A DNA stretch of 17,314 bases from JAAYAY01 sp964429355. GTDB lineage: Bacteria; Planctomycetota; Planctomycetia; Pirellulales; Thermoguttaceae. The position numbers and the translations under genes are program-made. Shown piece after piece: positions 7,604 through 13,128 of this stretch. The stretch spans positions 1 to 17,314 of the forward strand of contig CAYSCH010000195.1 in the NCBI GenBank assembly GCA_964429355.1, read 5' to 3'. Position 1 is the stretch's first letter. Each line of letters starts with the position of its first letter. The notes below the pieces were generated by a model. That model did no database searches. It saw nothing but the letters and a program-made list of their open reading frames with translations, and was not told the origin of the DNA.

Positions 7604-8929
7604 ATGGCCTCCGACGTCTTTCGTATCTTGTTGCCGCTCCCCGCTCAGGGTGCCGCCGAAACCGAGGCTACCCTCGTCGAGTGGCACGTCACGCCCGGAG
7701 ATACCTTCAGCAAGGGGCAGGTCCTTGCTCACGTGGACAGTGCGAAATCGGTCTTCGATTTCGAGGCGCCCTGTGAAGGAACGGTGGTCCAGCTCCTGCA
7801 CCGTGCTGGCGAAGTCGTATCCTATGAAGATGCGGTGATCGAGATCGAGACCGCCGATCCCTCGATGCGCGACTGGATCCCGCCGGCGGCGGTCTCGGCG
7901 GAATTGGAAGGGGTCGTTCCTCGCACAGCCGCTGCCGCGGCCTCTGTCGCCGCACCGGGCACTCCCCTCTGCTCGATTATTGGCCTCGGCTCTTATCTTC
8001 CCAGCCGCATTGTCGCCAATGCGGAACTTGTGGCGGATTTCCCCAACATCACCGAACAGTACGTTCAGCAAGTCACCGGCGTGCTCCAACGTCACTGGGT
8101 TGCCGACGGCGAAAAACCGTCCGATCTGGCCTGCGAGGCCTCGCGAGAAGCGATTCGTAATGCGGGGATTGAGAACGACCAGATCGATGCAGTTGTTCTG
8201 GCCACATGGACTCCCGACATGGCCACCCCCTCCACGGCGTGCATTCTCCAGCAACGGCTGGGGCTGCGGCCGGTACCGTCCTTCGACCTGAATGCGGCCT
8301 GCTCCGGCTGGCTCTATGCGCTTTCAATGGCTCGCGCCATGATTTGTGCCGGCATGGCAAAATACGTGCTCGCAGTCGGCGTCGATGTCCAGTCCCGAAT
8401 CCTTGATCGTTCCGACCACACCACCTGTTTCCTGTTTGGCGACGGAGCGGGCGCGGCTGTCGTGGCAGCCGGCACCCAAGGCCACAAGCTCTGCCATACC
8501 CTGATCGGCGCCGATTCCAGCGGTCTTCAATTGGCCCGCCGGGAAGAGCCAGGCTATATGGTCTCAACTGAAAACGCGGAATACGACCCCTGGATCCGGA
8601 TGGATGGCCAAGCCCTGTTCCGGTTTGCCGCCGGGACGTTTGCCTCCTTGATTCGCGATGCGGCTGCGGCCAGCGGCTGGCAGCTCGATGACGTTCGCTG
8701 GGTCGTACCCCATCAGGCAAACGCCCGGATTCTCAAAGCGGCAGCCAAACGCTGCGGCGTTCCCTTCGACCGGGTCTTCGTCAACGTGGATCGTGTGGGA
8801 AACACCTCCAGCGCAAGTATTCCCGTAGCTCTCACCGAGATGCAGGACCGGATCCAGCCGGGCGACAAACTCATCCTTTGTTCCGTGGGTGCCGGGATCA
8901 CGACCGGCGTCGTCACCATCGAGTGGTGA
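7604..8929 (+). CDS. Lipoyl domain fused to 3-oxoacyl-ACP synthase III (KAS III, FabH-like)
   Basis: 441 residues from ATG 7604 (TTG 7571 would add 11 residues and is less likely). Residues 5-83 are a biotinyl/lipoyl hairpin domain: EWHVTPGDTFSKGQVLAHVD, then SAKSVFDFEAPCEGTVVQL. K48 falls exactly where lipoyl-lysine sits in the ETDKA-type turn. Residues 84-120 are an Ala/Pro-rich swinging linker. Residues 122-441 are a complete thiolase-fold KAS III with catalytic C233 (NAACSG), H370 (PHQAN) and N400 (VGNTSSAS). FabH enzymes start fatty-acid synthesis by condensing an acyl starter with malonyl-ACP. Compared with E. coli FabH from memory, W32, R36 and R151 (CoA-binding side) become Y153, V157 and H272. 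K214, R249, K256 and K257 (ACP face) become R340, R375, K382 and R383, and F87 becomes T208. Together with the E1 gene upstream this suggests that the starter acyl arrives on lipoamide. Biotin instead of lipoate is possible but less likely, as there is no AMKM-type motif. Confidence 0.88.
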   Translation: MASDVFRILLPLPAQGAAETEATLVEWHVTPGDTFSKGQVLAHVDSAKSVFDFEAPCEGTVVQLLHRAGEVVSYEDAVIEIETADPSMRDWIPPAAVSAELEGVVPRTAAAAASVAAPGTPLCSIIGLGSYLPSRIVANAELVADFPNITEQYVQQVTGVLQRHWVADGEKPSDLACEASREAIRNAGIENDQIDAVVLATWTPDMATPSTACILQQRLGLRPVPSFDLNAACSGWLYALSMARAMICAGMAKYVLAVGVDVQSRILDRSDHTTCFLFGDGAGAAVVAAGTQGHKLCHTLIGADSSGLQLARREEPGYMVSTENAEYDPWIRMDGQALFRFAAGTFASLIRDAAAASGWQLDDVRWVVPHQANARILKAAAKRCGVPFDRVFVNVDRVGNTSSASIPVALTEMQDRIQPGDKLILCSVGAGITTGVVTIEW

Positions 8930-8940
8930 TCCGCGGATCA
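8927..8940 (+). terminator. Palindrome overlapping the stop codon, possible weak terminator
   Basis: TGATCCGCGGATCA is a perfect 14-base palindrome that begins with the stop codon of the lipoyl-KAS III gene. It is followed by the T-rich stretch TTGATTTCTTTT (8941-8952). As RNA it can form a 5-base stem with a CGCG loop, extendable by G-U pairs. Position and T-rich tail suit an intrinsic terminator, but the stem is short. Confidence 0.35.
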
Positions 8941-9387
8941 TTGATTTCTTTTCCAGACCTCAGGATCGATGAACCTTGACGTCGGCTTGGGAAGCTGCGC
9001 AAAACTCGCAGTAAATGTCTGTTGGTCCGTCTCACTCGATTCTGATTCACATTCTCCCATCTTGCTCACTCTCCCAGAGGCTTCAGAACCGATTCCAGAA
9101 CCTGCAGCGATTCGACTCGATCCGCTCGTCGAAAGCATCCGTCCGAATTCCGAGACCGCTTCCTGGTTCGCAGAGCCCTTTGCGTTCCTTCATTGGGAGG
9201 ACATACCTCCCCCGTCAAGAGGGTATTGACCTGGGTGCCTGGAGGGCGAAAATGAACCAGTCAGTGGGGCCCTACCCGCCAATGGTGGCGTAGTAAGTTA
9301 CCCAACTTGCCCGGACAATGGTTCAGTAATGAGTGTCCCCTTCTTTCCCATGGTTGCTCGCCGACCAGTTCTGTTCCCGACGGACCC
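8941..9387. other. Spacer upstream of the YTV protein gene
   Basis: No credible gene. It contains the hairpins GGGAGG-ACATA-CCTCCC (9195-9211) and AAGTT-ACCC-AACTT (9295-9308). A TTGACC at 9226-9231 looks like a -35, but no acceptable -10 lies 16-18 bases downstream, so the promoter of the YTV gene is not located. Confidence 0.4.
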
Positions 9388-9395
9388 AAGGAGGA
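9388..9395 (+). promoter_or_regulatory. Strong Shine-Dalgarno sequence of the YTV gene
   Basis: AAGGAGGA lies 7 bases before ATG 9403, the best ribosome-binding site in the window. It fixes the start at 9403, where a signal peptide begins, rather than the longer in-frame ATG at 9307. It suggests high expression. Confidence 0.85.
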
Positions 9396-9402
9396 TCTAA
9401 CA

Positions 9403-10470
9403 ATGTCGCGCATCTTGTCGCTTTCTCTTGCATTGCTCCTGCCATTGGTGATGGCCGGAGCGGCCTGGGCCGGTCACGGCCACGGTCGAAAAGGCTGCGG
9501 GCCCGCCACCTGCAGACCGGCTACTTGTGCGCCCGCCACTTGTGCGCCAGCCGCCTGCGCGCCAACCTGTGTCCAAAAGACGATCTACGTTCCCACGATG
9601 GTCATGGAGACTCGCACTGTCGATTGTCTTGAGTACACCTTGGAGCAACGGCAGAAGACTTGCACGGTCTACCGGCAGGTTCCCGAGACCAAGACGATCG
9701 AAACGCAATGCACGGTGATGGTTCCCGAGACTCGCACGAAGACCTGCAACTTCACGGTGTGCAAGCCGGTGTGGACGGATGTGGAAAAGCAGTACACGGT
9801 GATGGTGCCTCAGCAGGAGACGCGGCAGGGTGTCCGGAAGGTCTGCAAGATGGAAAAGTACACCCAGACCCGTACCGTCTGCAAGGATCAGGGCCACTGG
9901 GAAGAGCAGGTTGTCGAGGTTCCGTGCTCCTGCACCAGATATCGCAGTTGCCGGCCCCGGCATGGGTGCTGCGCTCTGAAGCGATGCTCGTCGGACTGCG
10001 CCGTGGATGGTTGCGATACCGGTTGCAGTAGCTGCGGCAATACCGTGACCTGCACCAAGAAGGTCTGGGTTCCGAACATCGTGGAAGAGCAGGTTGAAGT
10101 CACCTGCTGCAAGCCCGTCCTTGTCGAGGAGCCCTATGAGTATTGCGTCACCGTCTGCCGGCCCGAAACCCGGACGTGCACGGTCAAGGTTTGCGAGTAC
10201 GTGAAAGAGGAACGATCGCGCGAGGTACAGTACACGGTGTGTGTGCCGCAGCAGAAGACCGTCACTCGCCAGGTGTGCGTCATGCGCTGCGTCCCTGAAG
10301 AAAGGGTCGTCAACTACACGGTCCAAGTGCCGCACCGGGTCCAGAAGCAGGTCCAGGTTTGCGTCTGCCGGATGGTGCCCAAGACCGTGCAGGTGCCCTG
10401 CTGTCCGCCTCGCCATCGAAGCTGCGCTCGCCCGGCGTGCAGCGCCCCGGTTGGTGGTTGCGGTTGCTGA
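9403..10470 (+). CDS. Secreted cysteine-rich YTV-repeat protein, probably cell-wall associated
   Basis: 355 residues. A Sec signal peptide (MSRILSLSLALLLPLVMAGA, cleavage near AWA-GHG at about residue 23) leads to a mature chain with 41 Cys. Four five-residue repeats of the form ATC-x-P (residues 35-54) follow, then many degenerate beta-like repeats built on Tyr/Cys-Thr-Val and V-P-x-x-x-x-T: YTVMVPQQ, CTVMVPETRT, YTVCVPQQKT, NYTVQVPHRV, FTVCKPVW, with CC, CxC and CxxC pairs. A Cys-rich centre (about 172-207) divides the repeats into two blocks, and the C-terminus is CSAPVGGCGC. From memory, proteins with YTV motifs, high Cys and a signal peptide are a planctomycete-specific group found in the wall-type fraction of Rhodopirellula. 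A structural, disulfide-linked role in the envelope is inference. It has its own terminator and a very strong ribosome-binding site, and no obvious partner gene. Confidence 0.85.
   Translation: MSRILSLSLALLLPLVMAGAAWAGHGHGRKGCGPATCRPATCAPATCAPAACAPTCVQKTIYVPTMVMETRTVDCLEYTLEQRQKTCTVYRQVPETKTIETQCTVMVPETRTKTCNFTVCKPVWTDVEKQYTVMVPQQETRQGVRKVCKMEKYTQTRTVCKDQGHWEEQVVEVPCSCTRYRSCRPRHGCCALKRCSSDCAVDGCDTGCSSCGNTVTCTKKVWVPNIVEEQVEVTCCKPVLVEEPYEYCVTVCRPETRTCTVKVCEYVKEERSREVQYTVCVPQQKTVTRQVCVMRCVPEERVVNYTVQVPHRVQKQVQVCVCRMVPKTVQVPCCPPRHRSCARPACSAPVGGCGC
9505..9564 (+). repeat. Four tandem 15-base repeats coding for A-T/A-C-x-P
   Basis: The units 9505-9519, 9520-9534, 9535-9549 and 9550-9564 encode ATCRP, ATCAP, ATCAP and AACAP. 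Their DNA is similar but not identical. They place one Cys every five residues just after the signal peptide. This kind of repeat can change copy number by slippage. Confidence 0.75.
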
Positions 10471-10486
10471 GCATCCGGCGCGACCG

Positions 10487-10542
10487 GCGACTCGTGGATG
10501 TTCCCCCGGTTTTTTGGACCGCCCCCCGGAGGAACGAGTCGC
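10487..10542 (+). repeat. Long hairpin downstream of the YTV gene
   Basis: GCGACTCGT (10487-10495) pairs perfectly with ACGAGTCGC (10534-10542). The 38-base interior can pair further (TTCC with GGAA; CGGT with ACCG around a T6 run). It starts 16 bases after the stop codon. It may protect the 3' end or help termination ahead of the clearer terminator at 10594. Confidence 0.5.
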
Positions 10543-10593
10543 ACAGGCCGGTTTTCGATAATCGGTCGATACTGTCACCTGTACGTGGAATCA

Positions 10594-10631
10594 GGGCCGG
10601 GTCCCCATGGGTCCGGCCCCCTCGTTTTCTT
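10594..10631 (+). terminator. Intrinsic terminator of the YTV gene
   Basis: GGGCCGG (10594-10600) pairs with CCGGCCC (10613-10619). The stem extends inward through two G-U and two C-G pairs to a CCAT loop, giving about 11 pairs. The tail reads CCTCGTTTTCTT. It is a GC-rich stem with a T-rich tail 124 bases after the stop of the YTV gene and 164 bases before the next promoter. Confidence 0.75.
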
Positions 10632-10794
10632 GGGTCCTGCGGACCGTTGACCCTTATTGCCTGCGGCTGGCACGCTCGGCAAAACGCGATTTGCCGGGGT
10701 GGCGGTCACACGCCTGACGCCTGCGAAAGTCTTGCGGAGTGAGCCGCCACACCGCCTGCCGCCTCACCTCCTATCGGTTTCTCTCTCAGCCCAT
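10632..10794. other. Spacer between terminator and cupin promoter
   Basis: A small hairpin GGTCC-TGC-GGACC at 10633-10645 directly follows the terminator tail. Nothing else was recognised up to the promoter at 10795. Confidence 0.4.
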
Positions 10795-10823
10795 TTGATA
10801 CACCGCCGATTGAGGGTTATGAT
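10795..10823 (+). promoter_or_regulatory. Strong sigma70-type promoter of the cupin gene
   Basis: TTGATA (10795-10800), a 17-base spacer, then TATGAT (10818-10823). Each hexamer matches 5 of 6 consensus positions. The transcript would start near 10830, giving a leader of about 49 bases before ATG 10879. Confidence 0.65.
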
Positions 10824-10878
10824 CGGCTATCGGCTCGATCCGGTGAACCGGCCGGAGGTGAGATGAAAGGAAGTGTCC

Positions 10879-11262
10879 ATGGCGTCTGGCGCGGATCGGT
10901 ATCGAATCGTTTATTTCGACGACATGGAAGGCGTTGGCTGCCCGTGCGGTATGGCCCGCCGTGCCTTTGCCGACGTGGACGAGTCGCCGGGTACCGTTCA
11001 CCGGACGGAAATCGTCACCGACGCCAAACCTCACTATCATCGCCGGCTCACTGAGACCTACTACATTCTCCAGTGCAAGGACGATGCCGCCATGGAACTC
11101 GACGGCCAGCGGATACCGGTTCGCCAGGGAGCTTGTATCCTGATCCCACCGGGAGTGGTCCACCGGGCCGTCGGCCCCATGACTGTCCTCATCATGGTCG
11201 TGCCGAAATTCGACCCCGAGGACGAAGTACTTGTTGAGGACCGGCCGGCCCAGAAGCCCTGA
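10879..11262 (+). CDS. Small single-domain cupin protein
   Basis: 127 residues from ATG 10879, which has AAAGGA 7 bases upstream (GTG 10873 is too close to that site). Cupin motif 1 is PHYHRRLTETYYIL, with metal ligands H52, H54 and E59. Motif 2 is IPPGVVHRAVG, with H95; the usual final Asn of motif 2 is absent. Such mononuclear metal-binding beta-barrels can be dioxygenases, isomerases or sugar-binding proteins; nothing in the sequence decides between these. The N-terminal part has a CPCG pair (residues 21-24) that may be a redox or metal site but is not part of the cupin fold. There is no signal peptide, so it is cytoplasmic. It stands alone, with its own strong promoter and a terminator in front. 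Confidence 0.8.
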   Translation: MASGADRYRIVYFDDMEGVGCPCGMARRAFADVDESPGTVHRTEIVTDAKPHYHRRLTETYYILQCKDDAAMELDGQRIPVRQGACILIPPGVVHRAVGPMTVLIMVVPKFDPEDEVLVEDRPAQKP

Positions 11263-11451
11263 TGCACTCCTGACCTCCGGCAGGCATCGGTGCACGCGAC
11301 CGTGGCCCTTGGCAGTAGTCCAATTGAGGCTCGCCCAACAGATGGCTGTCACAACTCCGTGGTCGCTGTCGCGCTCCACCGTGATGCCCAATCGATGCCT
11401 TACCTGCGGAACGATCACAAAACAAAAAACGACTCTTGAGGAACCAACCGT

Positions 11452-11461
11452 NNNNNNNNNN
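11452..11461. other. Assembly gap (10 N) hiding the start of the PQQ-like gene
   Basis: Ten N. The downstream gene is open right up to the gap, with signal-peptide-like coding directly after it. In the same frame, on the left side, a TGA lies at 11437-11439 and the four codons between it and the gap contain no start. If the gap length is right modulo 3, the start codon is inside the gap. GAGGA at 11438-11442 is then a well-placed ribosome-binding site. Confidence 0.9.
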
Positions 11462-13098
11462 CCGCTTCCCTACGGATTCTGCTTTCAGCCACCGTCATGA
11501 TGGGTGCCGGAGCTTCCCTCACCGCCTCCGACTCCGAACTCACGCCCGATTGCCCGCAATGGGGAGGTTCGCCCCAGCGCAACAATGTGCCCAACACCGC
11601 CGAGCTTCCTGCCTCGTGGAATGTGGGCCAGTTCGATTTCAAGACCGGCGCGTGGAAGAACGATACGGCCGAAAACATTCGCTGGGTCGCAAAACTGGGA
11701 AGCGAAAGCTACGGGAGCCCGATCATCGCCGGCGGCAAAGTCTTCTGTGCCACCAATAACGGGGCTGGCTACGTGAAACGCTATCCGGCCGAAGTCGACT
11801 TGGGATGCCTGCTGGCTTTCAACCTGACCGACGGCTCGTTCCTCTGGCAGCACTCGGCCGAAAAACTCAAAGCCGGCCGCGACATCGACTGGCCCGACCA
11901 GGGGATNNNNNNNNNNATGATCGAGGGGGAGAAGCTCTGGATCGTGACAAATCGCGCCGAGGTCGTGTGCCTCGATACGGAAGGTTTCCATGACGGCGAA
12001 AACGACGGGCCGTACCAATCGGAGGCCTCCGAAGATCGCACTGAATCCGATGTCATCTGGATCTTTGATATGATGGCAAAACTCGGCAGCCGCCAGCACA
12101 ACATGGCCTGTTGCTCGGTGACCGCGGCCGGCAATCTGCTGCTGGTGGGCACGTCCAACGGTGTGGCCGGCGATGAGGAAACGATCCCCGCCCCGGAAGC
12201 CCCCAGCTTCATCGCCTTGGACAAGACAACCGGCGAACTGGTCTGGGCCGATGCATCGCCCGGCGAAAACATCCTCCACGGACAATGGGGCTCGCCGGCC
12301 TGCGCCGTGCTCGGGGGTGTGCCGCAGGCAATCTTTCCCGGCGGAGACGGTTGGCTCTACAGTTTCGTCGCCGAGCCCACCGACGACAAGAAGGGCAAGC
12401 TCCTCTGGAAGTTCGACTGCAATCCCAAGAATACCGTGTGGGAGGGTGGCGGTCTGGGCGAGCGAAACGGCATCATCGCCACGCCCGTGATCTGGGATGG
12501 GCGCGTTTACATTGCCACCGGCGAGGATCCCGAGTCGGGAGAGGGCCAGGGCGATCTGTGGTGTATCGACCCGACCCGACGGGGCGATGTGAGCAGCGAG
12601 CTGGTCGTCGATGCGGCTGGCAAGCCTGTCGCCCCGCGGCGTTATCAGGCCGTTGACGAAGATGCAGGCGAGAAGATCATTCCCAACGACAACTCGGCGG
12701 CCGTCTGGCACTACCGGGGCAAGGATCTCGACAGCGACGGCAAATTCTCCTTCGAGGAGACCATGCACCGGAGCCTGGGATCGGTGGCCATTCGCGATGG
12801 GCTGCTCGTGATCGGCGATTTCTCCGGGCTCGTGCACTGCCTGGATGCCAAAACCGGCGACGTCCACTGGACCCACGATATGCTTGCCACGATGTGGGGC
12901 GGCCCGCTTCTGGCCGACGGCAAGATCTACATTGGCGACGAGGACGGCGATATGGCCGTTATCCGCTTGGGCAAGCAGCTCGAAGTAATCGAAGAAGTCA
13001 ACATGGGCAACTCCGTCTACGGCTCCCCCGTGGCTGTGGGCAGCACGCTCTATATCTCCACGCGAAGCCACCTGTTTGCGATCGGTGTCCCAGAGTAA
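11461..13098 (+). CDS. PQQ-like beta-propeller repeat protein, secreted (5' end in gap)
   Basis: At least 545 residues. In-frame codons right after the gap read ASLRILLSATVMMGAGASLT, the core of a Sec signal peptide, so the ATG at 11497 is not the true start. The mature chain holds repeated propeller blades of the type W-x-x-x-L-x-x-x-x-x-x-S-P-I/V: SYGSPIIAGGKVFCATNNG, NAFN-like LLAFNLTDGSFLWQ, FIALDKTTGELVWAD, VYIATGEDPESGEGQGDLWC, LHG- and CLDAKTGDVHWTHD-type blades, and a final YGSPVAVGSTLYISTRSHLF. It is related to the BamB/PQQ_2 superfamily; members with this ATGEDPE-x-GEG signature are frequent in planctomycetes and have no proven function. PQQ binding or dehydrogenase activity is not shown. 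The segment 12724-12759 encodes an EF-hand-like loop. A second gap interrupts it at 11907-11916 with the frame kept. It is convergent with the lyase gene, 29 bases apart. Confidence 0.85.
   Translation, partial: XASLRILLSATVMMGAGASLTASDSELTPDCPQWGGSPQRNNVPNTAELPASWNVGQFDFKTGAWKNDTAENIRWVAKLGSESYGSPIIAGGKVFCATNNGAGYVKRYPAEVDLGCLLAFNLTDGSFLWQHSAEKLKAGRDIDWPDQGXXXXMIEGEKLWIVTNRAEVVCLDTEGFHDGENDGPYQSEASEDRTESDVIWIFDMMAKLGSRQHNMACCSVTAAGNLLLVGTSNGVAGDEETIPAPEAPSFIALDKTTGELVWADASPGENILHGQWGSPACAVLGGVPQAIFPGGDGWLYSFVAEPTDDKKGKLLWKFDCNPKNTVWEGGGLGERNGIIATPVIWDGRVYIATGEDPESGEGQGDLWCIDPTRRGDVSSELVVDAAGKPVAPRRYQAVDEDAGEKIIPNDNSAAVWHYRGKDLDSDGKFSFEETMHRSLGSVAIRDGLLVIGDFSGLVHCLDAKTGDVHWTHDMLATMWGGPLLADGKIYIGDEDGDMAVIRLGKQLEVIEEVNMGNSVYGSPVAVGSTLYISTRSHLFAIGVPE
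11907..11916. other. Assembly gap (10 N) inside the PQQ-like gene
   Basis: Ten N between DWPDQG and MIEGEKLWIV. The frame is the same on both sides. In relatives the missing stretch usually reads like G-I-C-S-S/T-P, which would need 13 unknown bases rather than 10, so the run is probably a placeholder. Confidence 0.85.
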
Positions 13099-13110
13099 CC
13101 CGGGAGATTT

Positions 13111-13128
13111 GCCCGGACGGCACCGGGC
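13111..13128. terminator. Hairpin between convergent genes
   Basis: GCCCGG (13111-13116), a 6-base loop, and CCGGGC (13123-13128) lie in the 29-base gap between the stops of the PQQ-like and lyase genes. It could block read-through in both directions, but there is no T-tract. Confidence 0.35.

Noticed and set aside
9226..9231. TTGACC as the -35 of a promoter for the YTV gene
   Set aside because: Bases 16-18 positions downstream (around AAAATG) match the -10 consensus poorly.
9307..9402. 32-residue N-terminal extension of the YTV protein
   Set aside because: It would bury the signal peptide, and AAGGAGGA sits directly before ATG 9403.
9397..10578. A 393-codon minus-strand frame over the YTV gene
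   Set aside because: The plus strand has a signal peptide, perfect Shine-Dalgarno, repeats and terminator; the opposite frame has no comparable support.
11485..13071. A 528-codon minus-strand frame antisense to the PQQ-like gene
   Set aside because: Runs through both N gaps and lacks motifs; the plus strand shows repeated propeller blades and a signal peptide.
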